From Acidobacteriota bacterium (lineage in GTDB: Bacteria > Acidobacteriota > Blastocatellia > UBA7656): a DNA stretch of 62,690 nt. The stretch is from positions 390,221-452,910 of the forward strand of contig JBFMDH010000002.1 in assembly GCA_040754075.1 (NCBI GenBank). The letters are read 5' to 3'. Numbering within the stretch: position 1 is the stretch's first letter; each line of letters opens with the position of its first letter. The notes below the pieces were generated by a model that saw only the letters and a list, made by a program, of their open reading frames with translations, was not told where the DNA came from and did no database searches. The translations under genes were made by a program, and so were the position numbers. Below are positions 9,280 to 17,632 of this stretch, one piece after another.

Positions 9280-9714
9280 TTATTCTTCGTCTTCTTCCTC
9301 TTCGTCAAACTCTTCTTCGTCTTCGTCAATCTCTTCGTCTTCTATTTCATCAACCGCATTTTCTTCGACTTGATTGTCTCCATCTTTGCTTGCCGATTTG
9401 GATTCATCTTTGAAAATGTATTTAATGTTATGTTTCAAAACCAGGAGATTGGGGCCTTCCGTGCGATGCAGTTTAATGCAGTTTCTGTCGTACCATTCAA
9501 TGGTGCCGCGCAGTTCTTCGCCGTCCTGTAAAACCATAACCATTTTGGTTCGGTTATCCATCTGTTTTTTGTAATAAAAACTCTCGGCGTGTGTCTGTTC
9601 CGGTGGCACGCGTTTACGATTCTGGTCAGACCCTGAACCGCCCCCACGACGCGAATCTCTTTCACCACGTTCGCGGATTTCCGCCAGCGTCGGTCGTATC
9701 AATTTTCTATTCAT
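9280..9714 (-). CDS. hfq: Hfq-like Sm-fold RNA-binding protein with long acidic tail
   Basis: 144 aa when started at the ATG at 9714, which has a GAGG ribosome site; an in-frame upstream ATG at 9771 is less likely. Residues about 50-100 form an Sm/LSm core ([20 protein letters not shown], then [14 protein letters not shown]) comparable to Hfq's Sm1 and Sm2 (YKHAI). The N-terminal 45 residues are basic (Arg/Gly/Lys-rich). The last 30 or so are almost only Asp and Glu. Hfq pairs small RNAs with mRNAs. The acidic tail could act as an RNA mimic that drives RNA release. The assignment rests on the Sm core only. Confidence 0.75.
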   Translation of the reverse strand: MNRKLIRPTLAEIRERGERDSRRGGGSGSDQNRKRVPPEQTHAESFYYKKQMDNRTKMVMVLQDGEELRGTIEWYDRNCIKLHRTEGPNLLVLKHNIKYIFKDESKSASKDGDNQVEENAVDEIEDEEIDEDEEEFDEEEEDEE

Positions 9715-10116
9715 AACACATCCCTCAAAAGGTATTCGGAGTTCTAAACGATGGGTGACGTCGTCACGCATCAGATTATTTACTGCTAACGAGCTAAAAA
9801 GATGCGTACCCCCTTAGCGACGCTTAGAAATATTCTTTCTTCAAGCTAATGTTTAGCGAGGTATCGTTCAGAATGACTAGATACTAGCCCATAAAAAAGG
9901 CAAAAGTCAAAAGGCAAAAGGCAAAAGGCAAAAATCTAAAAGTGAAAGCAAAATTTGTGGACGATTTCTTTAATTTACCCAGGGGTTTGAAAAAATGATT
10001 AATCATGGATTGAGAGCGACAGGTTTATTCAGGCGAATAAAAGCAATTCACCTTTACCGGTTTTTCTATGATTGCTTACATCTCAGGTTGTAATGTTGAT
10101 TACCCTTAATGCCGGG
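9715..10116. other. 402-bp gap between the caspase-domain gene and hfq
   Basis: No gene is recognisable. The gap holds the 5' region of the hfq-like gene (minus strand), small palindromes such as GCTAATGTTTAGC (about 9845-9857) and CTAGATACTAG, and the GGCAAAA heptamer array. The remainder down to the caspase gene's stop is AT-rich and has no clear terminator. Confidence 0.6.
9892..9936. repeat. tandem heptamer repeat AAAAGGC
   Basis: About five consecutive 7-bp units (AAAAGGC AAAAGTC AAAAGGC AAAAGGC AAAAGGC). There is no inverted partner arm in the same gap, unlike most other heptamer arrays in this window. Related GCAAAAG units form the arms at 34046-34108. Confidence 0.85.
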
Positions 10117-13100
10117 TTATTGAGGAACTACACTAATGGCGCGAATCCAGAATTCTTCGCCCTCCCTGGTCATAAAGCCAAGCCTGCCGGATGAAAAACT
10201 GCTGTCATCCAGTTCGCTGAAGGTGACCGGTTTTTCGGTCGGCGACCCGGTGGATGAAATTCGGTGAACGATTTTTGAACCGACCGCTTCAACGAAGATA
10301 TGAATCTGGTCATCCTGAATGTCGAGTTTAATCGGCACACGCTCTTCAAATTGTTTGACCATCGCGCCGCCCTTAATTACAAAGCTACGGAAAACTCCGG
10401 GGCTGCTTCCTTTGGGTCCGATGAGTTGAAACAGGTAATAATTCTGCTCATCGCGAGCGCGCATCAACCAGACGGCTCCCTTGCGATTATTTTTTGCGAA
10501 ACTCAGGGTGAATCGCATGGTGAAATCTGTATATTTCCGGTCTTTGAGGAAACCGATTTCCGTTCCTTGCACCACCATAAAGACTTCATTTTTCTTCTGA
10601 TCTAATTGCCATTTCGTCGCTGTCCAGTTTTGCAGACTGGTGAATTCTTCATTGAATTTCGCCGAAGAGATGACCGGCGTGAGCGGCAATTCCAAGGTTG
10701 CATCTTTATCAAGCGCGACCGGTTTTTCCAATTCTTCAAACCGATCATTGACGGCTTTCAAGCGGTATTCGCCGGGCGGAAGTTGAATGGGTAACTCATT
10801 GCCCGCGAGTCGCCCTTTGAATTCTCCGTTCACATAAATGTCGGTTCCCGCCTGGCTTTTCACGGTCAATTTAACGAGTCGCGTAGCGAAACGCACAGGG
10901 ATTTGAATTTTAGTTGCCGCTTCTACATCAACTTCCTGAAGGTCAGTGGTGCCCGACTGGGGATGACGGATTTGAATCGTATAATGACCGGTGCTGAGGT
11001 CACGAATCTCAACCAATCGCTCCAGGCGATTCACTTTACCGGCATTCGGTTTTTGCCCGTTGACAAGAATCTGTGCATCATTGCCGATGGGTTCACTAAA
11101 TTGCAGTTTGATTGAACTGAGCGATGAAACCGTCGGGGTAGTAATCGTTGGATTTGGGTGTCGCGATTCGCGAATCGGTTTTAAATCAAATTCGTAATCT
11201 TTACCGGCATCGAAAAAACGAGATTGCACTGCTATCGCGTGACCCGCAAGTTCGGCTTTGACGGCATACTGACCGGCAGGCAGATTGGGGATAACCAATT
11301 TGCCGTTGGCAGGAACGGTTTTGGGTGAGAGATTGCCAATAGAAATTTTGGTTCCCGGCAAACTGTTAATCGTGAGAGAAATCGCCAATGATTTGACAGC
11401 TATGGAAATCGACGAATACTGACCGCCGTAGACATTCACCGGATAAGTGGATTCGGCAAAACTGGGATGTTTGATTTTGACTTTATGTGCGGCTTCGTCA
11501 ACATCGCGTAATTCGACTTTATTGGCGGTCACTTTTATCGGCGTCACCGGACGCTCATCCAGAGTGATTTGCAATTGCTTATCGTCGGCGCTCAGTGAAC
11601 CTAAATCAATGGAGATGGTTCCAAGCGAAGATACCAATTCGGCATCCCGGTCAATCAGCGTTCCCTGACGGATGGAGATGGGGCGCTTCCAGCTTTTATA
11701 TTTCCCGCCCGCGGTTATTTCGATTTCATATTCGCCCGGCGCAAGTTGTAATTCCAGCCGTCGATTTTGAATGGTTTTGCTCAATGCCTCTTTGCCTTGC
11801 GCTTTGATGATGACCTGTGCGGTCGGCACATTCGTTGTGAGCACCAGCATTCCGGTGGTCGGAACATTGAGCAGATTCGTGGTTTTTGCCGCAAGCGATA
11901 GCATTTTGATTTCGCCGCCTTCAACTGTCAGGCTTCTTTCCAAAACCACTTCACTGCCGCGCATGATTTTTAATTTGCGGGTGCCTTCTTCAATATCTCT
12001 GATGCGACATTGATTGGGCGTATCGCTGACGGCGGCAAACTTGACGTTTTGTTCGTCGATGAAAATCTGCAAGCTTTTATCGGTGGCTTTCAACTCGCCG
12101 AGGTCGATTTGCACGGAACCGAGCGCCGATTCGAGATTGACTTCCACAGGATTATTGCTGCCGCGTTTCAGGGTCAGGTTGCTTGTCCATTTGCGGTAGC
12201 CTTTTGCGGTCAATTCAATTTGATAGGTTCCCGGATTGAGGTTTTTTTCCAGACGATTTCCGGTCAGGGTTTCTTCAAGGATGGGTTTGCCATTGGCTTT
12301 GACCAGAATTGTAGGAGCCGGGATATTCGAGATGACTTGCAAATATCCCATCATCACTCGCGAAGGGTTATGGGCGATAATGAATTTACTCGATAGTTCG
12401 GATGGCCCGATGGTAATTTCCGGTTTCTGTACTTCTATGCGTTTATCTAATAATTGACTTTGCGCAATCTGCGGAACCCGCCGTTCAATAAATCTTTTCA
12501 ATTCGCCCAAAGTGACGTCGCCATCCTCATTGGTGGCTTCTTCCAAACCCTGTACCAGAGCGGAGGTGAAAAAGCCTTCACCATTGGCTTCCATCGCTTC
12601 CTGTCCGGGACTTGCGGCAAACATCTGCGCATATAATCCGACTTTGGTGATGCGGTCTCTGGCGTACAAATTCGGCATGTAAACTTTAGCGTCCTGATTG
12701 ACTCGCAGTCCTCGACTTTCAGGAGAATTGCGGCAGGCATCCATAATGAAGATGATTTGTTTGGGCTGCATCATGCCGATTTGTTCTTGTATGTAATCAC
12801 GACTCAAAGCGGTTTGTTCGAGGGTCGGCAGGTTTGCCACGATTCCATCCATCGGCAGAATGTAACCGCGATTGTTCATCTCATACCCGTGACCGATGAA
12901 GGCAATCAGTAACAGATCGTTTCCTTGAAGATTTTTTTGGAAAGCGACGATTTGTCTGATGATGTTATTTTTTGTCGGTCTCAGCGCCGGGTTGATCTGA
13001 TTGGAGGTCAGCAACGTGATATTGCGTTTGGGAAATGCGGCAAATTTGACGAGCGCCTCTGCAAGTCGATTGGCATCTTCATTGGGAGCCGAAAGTTGAC

Positions 13101-13389
13101 GAATCGGCGGTTCGTAATCATTCACCCCGACAATTAACGCGAAACGGTGTTCATCTTCTTTGGTGAGTTTCGCGAATATATCCGGGGATGAAGATTCCGG
13201 CTCGATTTTGATGGCGCGCTGCTGATTCGTTGGCTTGGATTTGCTTTGCGGCGTCAGAGAAGTTCTGGAAGTCGGCTTATTGGTTTGAGCAAGAACACCG
13301 TTAAACCAGCTTGGCAGGACAGCAATCAACGAGGCGGACAAGAGCAAAGCCGTCGTAAGGATGGACAAACGCAAAAGAGCTGTTTTCAT
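10117..13389 (-). CDS. secreted caspase-domain (C14) protein with repeated PEGA-like modules
   Basis: 1090 aa from the ATG at 13389 (GGAAG site); the frame is open 15 residues further upstream. A signal peptide occupies residues 1-35. The caspase-like peptidase domain spans about residues 80-320, with catalytic His167 in AFIGHGYEM and Cys219 in FIMDACRNS. Next come two copies of a composite module: a PEGA-type sandwich (LNPGTYQIELTAKGY; LAPGEYEIEITAGGK) plus a segment with LGxIxIDLGxLxADDKxLQI. More PEGA-like domains follow. The C-terminal 190 residues resemble a concanavalin/DUF1080-type sandwich. Probably an extracytoplasmic cysteine protease or scaffold. A hairpin separates it from the receptor gene upstream. 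Confidence 0.85.
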   Translation of the reverse strand: MKTALLRLSILTTALLLSASLIAVLPSWFNGVLAQTNKPTSRTSLTPQSKSKPTNQQRAIKIEPESSSPDIFAKLTKEDEHRFALIVGVNDYEPPIRQLSAPNEDANRLAEALVKFAAFPKRNITLLTSNQINPALRPTKNNIIRQIVAFQKNLQGNDLLLIAFIGHGYEMNNRGYILPMDGIVANLPTLEQTALSRDYIQEQIGMMQPKQIIFIMDACRNSPESRGLRVNQDAKVYMPNLYARDRITKVGLYAQMFAASPGQEAMEANGEGFFTSALVQGLEEATNEDGDVTLGELKRFIERRVPQIAQSQLLDKRIEVQKPEITIGPSELSSKFIIAHNPSRVMMGYLQVISNIPAPTILVKANGKPILEETLTGNRLEKNLNPGTYQIELTAKGYRKWTSNLTLKRGSNNPVEVNLESALGSVQIDLGELKATDKSLQIFIDEQNVKFAAVSDTPNQCRIRDIEEGTRKLKIMRGSEVVLERSLTVEGGEIKMLSLAAKTTNLLNVPTTGMLVLTTNVPTAQVIIKAQGKEALSKTIQNRRLELQLAPGEYEIEITAGGKYKSWKRPISIRQGTLIDRDAELVSSLGTISIDLGSLSADDKQLQITLDERPVTPIKVTANKVELRDVDEAAHKVKIKHPSFAESTYPVNVYGGQYSSISIAVKSLAISLTINSLPGTKISIGNLSPKTVPANGKLVIPNLPAGQYAVKAELAGHAIAVQSRFFDAGKDYEFDLKPIRESRHPNPTITTPTVSSLSSIKLQFSEPIGNDAQILVNGQKPNAGKVNRLERLVEIRDLSTGHYTIQIRHPQSGTTDLQEVDVEAATKIQIPVRFATRLVKLTVKSQAGTDIYVNGEFKGRLAGNELPIQLPPGEYRLKAVNDRFEELEKPVALDKDATLELPLTPVISSAKFNEEFTSLQNWTATKWQLDQKKNEVFMVVQGTEIGFLKDRKYTDFTMRFTLSFAKNNRKGAVWLMRARDEQNYYLFQLIGPKGSSPGVFRSFVIKGGAMVKQFEERVPIKLDIQDDQIHIFVEAVGSKIVHRISSTGSPTEKPVTFSELDDSSFSSGRLGFMTREGEEFWIRAISVVPQ

Positions 13390-13414
13390 AATCAACTTCC
13401 GTCGATGGGCAATG

Positions 13415-13449
13415 AAAGGCTGTGGGTTTTTCAAAAACCCACAGCCTTT
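13415..13449. terminator. perfect 17-bp palindrome, probable terminator of the receptor gene
   Basis: AAAGGCTGTGGGTTTTT at 13415-13431 is followed after one base by its exact complement at 13433-13449. The T runs are inside the arms, so it could end transcription on either strand. It sits between the receptor's stop codon and the caspase gene's start, both on the minus strand. Confidence 0.75.
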
Positions 13450-13470
13450 GGCAACGCTCAGGCTAGGAAA

Positions 13471-16400
13471 CTAAAAAATAAATTTCAAAGCAAATTGCGC
13501 GGTGAAATTCGACAATTGCGTATCAACCGACCTGCCGATTCCTGGTGAAAAGAGCGTATGAACGGGAACGCCGTAATGGGTTCGATTGAAAAGATTGAAG
13601 AGTTCGCTGCGCACTTCGAGACGTTTTGTTTCACTGAACTTGAAATGTTTATTGACTGCCAGATTAATGAGCGCAACCCCCGGCGAGTTGAAGGTATTGC
13701 GCCCGACAAAACCATCCTGACCGGGACTCACAAGATTGAATTGCGAACCGGGCACAGTAAACCGCACACGACCATCATTCACTTCCTGAATGCCGGCGGT
13801 GGTGCCCAACCGGTCTGTGAGATTGCCATCAAAGTTTGCATCCAATCCACTCAGAACCGTGAACGGTTGTCCGGTTTGAAAGGTCGCGATGCTTGCCACT
13901 TGCCAACCGCCGAAAATCTTATGGTCTTTCGCGAATGGCAAATCATAAACCAGGCTGGCGACAAAGCGGTGACGAACATCGAAATTGGCATCGCCGCGCT
14001 CCAGCTTGCGGTTGAAACTATTTTGCGGCAAGGTCGGAGCACCGGCTAAAGCGAAAATATCGGAAGACTCATCTATCGCATGTGCCCAGGTATAGGCGGT
14101 GGTGAATTGCAAGCCGCCTGAAAAGCGTTTGTTTAACTGCGCCTGCAAGCTGTGATAAATCGAATTGCCATCGGATTCAATCGAGGTATAAGAACCGAGC
14201 AAGGGGAAGGTTCTGGTCGCAACCAGGGTTTGCGGATTTAAAATGCCCGGCGAAGATTGAATGTTGATTGAGGTTCGATCCACGATACTTTGAGCCGTCC
14301 CGGAGGGATTGCCGATGATGGGAATACCATTCACGCCAAAATTGGGAGTTGCAAGTCTCAAAAGATGCGTTCCTTTGGTTCCGACATACGCGATAGAAAA
14401 CAACGCATCCCCTTTGAATTCTTTTTCAACTGTGAGTCCCCAGTGTTGGGCGTAAGGCGTGACCAGATCAACCGCAGGGAAAACAAAAGCTGTGCCCGCA
14501 GGCGTGATAAATTGATTGTTTCCTGAAATGGTCTGAATCGTGCCGGACGGGTCACTGCTGGTGGGAAAGCCGTTTAACGTTCCCGGTAAGCCGATTCCCA
14601 AAGCCGGATTGGTAAAGGTGAGGCTTTGCGCTTCGCCTGCGAAAATTCCCGGACAGTTAATGCCGACAAAAAACGGATAGAGACTGCGCGATTGACTGAT
14701 TACCGCGCCAGGTATTTGACCATAATAGATGCCATAGCCTCCGCGAATCGTCATGCTCTTATCGTTTCCGGGACTCCAGGCGAATGCGAAATGCGGCGCG
14801 ATATTATTGTTGTCTCGTTTATAAATCTCTGTACGTCCGGCAAAAAATTGTTCGAGTCCCGATACGCTTCCGCGACCCTGAGCGGCATTGAATGATTTTT
14901 CCGCAGCAATAAATTGGGTGAGCGCCTCAGAACTGAGCGCATCTTCAATTCGGTTATTCACTTCACTCGGAACCGAGTTGAGTTCGTAACGAAGCCCGAC
15001 GGTCAGGGTAAAGTTCGGGCTAAGGCGAATCTGGTCTGAGAGGAAAAAGCTATTTGCCCAATACCGCAAACCGATTTCCGCATCTACAGAATTTTGAATC
15101 TGCGTTTGAATAAAGGTGGTTGGTGCGCCGAGCGCCACCAGGTCGCGCGCTTCAAAAAAATCGCGTCCGCCAGCGCCGGTGATATTGATTGCGCCATTGA
15201 AATCGATTAACGGGCGGAAGTTTCTTTCAAGCGCGCTGTCGAGGTGAATGCGGCGAATGTCCGCGCCGGCAGCGAAGCGGTGTTTATTGAAGTTGAATAA
15301 AATCGTATCAGCAAACTGGAAAGTATCATTGGTTCGGCGTTGCGGGAAGCTGTAAACATCGACCCCGATGGGACTGAAACCGGCGACTTTCACTTGCCCG
15401 ACGGGACCTGTGCCGTCACCAACCAGACTGAAGTTGTTTGAGAGTCCGGTTTCGGTGTCCCGGTTCGATAAACGATTGCCGTTGTCGTCGAGTATCGCTG
15501 CGTTCAAAAGAAAACGCGCATCCTCTTGATTGGTCAACGGCAAGGTGGAGGCTTTCAGAAACGGAGAGAACTCGCTCAACTGCGGGTCCTCAAAATTCAA
15601 TTTGGTTCTGCCCCAGGAGGCGCGAAATTCGTTTACCGCACGGTCGGACAAAATGCTGTGGAAAATAAACGAAAAATTCTGGGTTCGCACTTTAGCATCC
15701 AGCGCCGAAAACAACGCTTCTCCGGTCACCGGCAACAACGTGTCATCATTTGTGAAATTATATCTGGCTGCGATAATGTGGTCTTTATTGAAACTGTGAT
15801 CAAGTTTGAGCGAAAAGATGGTGCCGTCGGCGTCTGCCGGAAGCACTTGAGAAAAAGTGTTCGCGCCATACGCGCCATCGGGATTGTTGGGGACAGGAAA
15901 CAGGCTAAATAGCGCCGCGCCCCGGTTGGTTCGTCCGATATTTTTGTCGCCGAGAAAATAGCGTTCACTGAGCGTTGGCACAGCGAAATGAAACTCCTGG
16001 TTGGCGCGAATCGTCTGCTGCTCAAAAGCGCCAAAGAAAAACGTCCGGTCTTTGACAATCGGCATACCCAGGGCAAAACCGTACTGGGCGCGGGTATTTT
16101 TCTTTTGACCTGAGCCAAAGTTAGTCTCGAATTCATTCCTCGCTTGAATTGGTCTGCCGGTAAAAAATCCATAAAGCGTGCCGTGAATCGCATTGCCGCC
16201 TGAACGCGAAATCGCGTCGGCTTGTGCGCCCAGGTTGCGCCCGTATTGTGGCTCGGCTAAAAGTGTCGTCACATTGTATTCCTGTAGGCTTTCAATGGAT
16301 TGCGGAACGAGCGAGGTGAACCCCTGACGGCGCACGCCGATGTCTTCGTCGTTATTATCCGAACCATCGATGGTGAAATTATTGTAACGAGTTTGAATGC

Positions 16401-17040
16401 CGTTGACGGCGAATTGCCCCGAGGTGCCGATGCCCGGGCCAACGCCCGGTCCAACCGATTGACCAATCGCTTTGGGAGGCGGCGCAACGCCCGGCAACAG
16501 AAAGGCGAGGTCATCAAAGGTTCGTATGCCACCAAGCGGCAAAGCCGATAATTCAATGCCGGTAAATCTGCCGCCGCGTGTAGCATTCAAGGGATTGGTC
16601 TGACGTTCGGCGCGTCCTGTGTAAGTGCTCGCGCCTGATGACGTGGCTCCCTTCTTTTGCAGAGCGATGGGCGGCACTTTGACCACGGTGACGTCTTTGA
16701 TACCCACGGCTCCGTCGACTAAAGAAACCGAGGTGCCGGTTGTTGATACGGTGACATTTTCATAATTCTCTTTTGAAGCAGAAATGCTGTACTCACCGGG
16801 TTGCATATCAGCAATAAAATATTTGCCATCACCGCGCGATAGGACGCGATATTCGATACCTCTGCTTTTATGCTTGGCAATTACTACGGCTCCCTCTATC
16901 GAGGTGTTGCCGTTAATGTCAATTACTTTTCCCTCGAGTGCGCCCGATACAATGGATTGTGCAAGCGGAGTTACTGTATAGGTGAGCAGGAAAAGTAATG
17001 TTAGGAAGAGAGACACCGGGGTCTCAATGAACTTCGACAT
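13471..17040 (-). CDS. TonB-dependent receptor with carboxypeptidase-regulatory N-domain (Oar-like)
   Basis: Outer-membrane transporter of 1189 aa. The ATG at 17040 is chosen because GGAGG lies seven bases upstream; the open frame extends 54 residues further without support. After a signal peptide (1-30) comes a CarboxypepD_reg domain (GALEGKVIDINGNTSIEGAV), then a plug region (about 130-260) and a long beta-barrel ending in an aromatic residue (KFIF). The repeated phrases LxVGLRYE, NxAPHFAFAWSPGN and FNxxxRTHYG are typical of acidobacterial Oar-like receptors. The ligand is unknown; such receptors often take up glycans or peptides. The caspase gene follows on the same strand. Confidence 0.92.
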   Translation of the reverse strand: MSKFIETPVSLFLTLLFLLTYTVTPLAQSIVSGALEGKVIDINGNTSIEGAVVIAKHKSRGIEYRVLSRGDGKYFIADMQPGEYSISASKENYENVTVSTTGTSVSLVDGAVGIKDVTVVKVPPIALQKKGATSSGASTYTGRAERQTNPLNATRGGRFTGIELSALPLGGIRTFDDLAFLLPGVAPPPKAIGQSVGPGVGPGIGTSGQFAVNGIQTRYNNFTIDGSDNNDEDIGVRRQGFTSLVPQSIESLQEYNVTTLLAEPQYGRNLGAQADAISRSGGNAIHGTLYGFFTGRPIQARNEFETNFGSGQKKNTRAQYGFALGMPIVKDRTFFFGAFEQQTIRANQEFHFAVPTLSERYFLGDKNIGRTNRGAALFSLFPVPNNPDGAYGANTFSQVLPADADGTIFSLKLDHSFNKDHIIAARYNFTNDDTLLPVTGEALFSALDAKVRTQNFSFIFHSILSDRAVNEFRASWGRTKLNFEDPQLSEFSPFLKASTLPLTNQEDARFLLNAAILDDNGNRLSNRDTETGLSNNFSLVGDGTGPVGQVKVAGFSPIGVDVYSFPQRRTNDTFQFADTILFNFNKHRFAAGADIRRIHLDSALERNFRPLIDFNGAINITGAGGRDFFEARDLVALGAPTTFIQTQIQNSVDAEIGLRYWANSFFLSDQIRLSPNFTLTVGLRYELNSVPSEVNNRIEDALSSEALTQFIAAEKSFNAAQGRGSVSGLEQFFAGRTEIYKRDNNNIAPHFAFAWSPGNDKSMTIRGGYGIYYGQIPGAVISQSRSLYPFFVGINCPGIFAGEAQSLTFTNPALGIGLPGTLNGFPTSSDPSGTIQTISGNNQFITPAGTAFVFPAVDLVTPYAQHWGLTVEKEFKGDALFSIAYVGTKGTHLLRLATPNFGVNGIPIIGNPSGTAQSIVDRTSINIQSSPGILNPQTLVATRTFPLLGSYTSIESDGNSIYHSLQAQLNKRFSGGLQFTTAYTWAHAIDESSDIFALAGAPTLPQNSFNRKLERGDANFDVRHRFVASLVYDLPFAKDHKIFGGWQVASIATFQTGQPFTVLSGLDANFDGNLTDRLGTTAGIQEVNDGRVRFTVPGSQFNLVSPGQDGFVGRNTFNSPGVALINLAVNKHFKFSETKRLEVRSELFNLFNRTHYGVPVHTLFSPGIGRSVDTQLSNFTAQFALKFIF

Positions 17041-17629
17041 AAATTCCTCCAAATCAAGATAAGATCGTCTGAGAGCTTCAAGGCTCCTTTTACATCTTTG
17101 ACCTCGACCGACTGGTTTTTGGTTTGTAGTAAAGCACTCAACCAGTTGTTTACAGGTTTTACCGTTAAAGCCCGCTAAAACTAAAAGTGAAAGAATGCGC
17201 AATTCATGTCGGAAGAATTGTATTTAATGACTTAATTTCTAAAATTTGCTGGTTCTAATGCGCTTCTTGAGGACAATGAAAAAGAAGTAAGGGCATTACA
17301 TAAATTGTTTTATGACGTATTGAGATTAAATTACTGGCGGATTTTACGGCTATTTGTCGGCGCAGGTTGACGCGGGCTGCTAACAACTATCTGGTTACCC
17401 GGCGCAAATGAACGACGATTACCAAGCCGGTTTTGGTGATGCCATTAATACCTGATGAGCGTCTGCCTGTGGATTTAGCTGCATTGATAAATGTTCCCTG
17501 AATCCTGAATCCTGAATCCTTAGCTGCATCGCTGAGATGTTCTTGATGTTAATCTTTGCTTTCCACTTTGCCTTTTCACTTCCGCCTTCTTTATCATTAA
17601 ACTGAAGTTTTGAAACGGAGGGAAAAACG
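17041..17629. other. 589-bp divergent gap between the receptor and hflX
   Basis: Contains the 5' regions of two divergent genes. The inner part is AT-rich with no gene that I recognise. At 17475-17542 a 22-23 bp sequence is duplicated around a GAATCCT heptamer array. The last 80 bp lead into the hflX ribosome site. Confidence 0.6.
17475..17542. repeat. direct repeat flanking a CCTGAAT heptamer array
   Basis: TTAGCTGCATTGATAAATG and following bases (17475-17496) recur as TTAGCTGCATCGCTGAGATG (17520-17542). Between them lie three units of CCTGAAT (17497-17519). The layout resembles an insertion with target duplication, or replication slippage. Confidence 0.75.
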
Positions 17630-17632
17630 ATT
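17617..17632 (+). promoter_or_regulatory. hflX ribosome-binding site and ATT start codon
   Basis: GGAGGG at 17617-17622 is followed by an ATT codon at 17630, in frame with hflX. The in-frame stop TGA at 17603 limits the reading frame upstream. No ATG, GTG or TTG occurs in frame before 17750. Confidence 0.65.
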
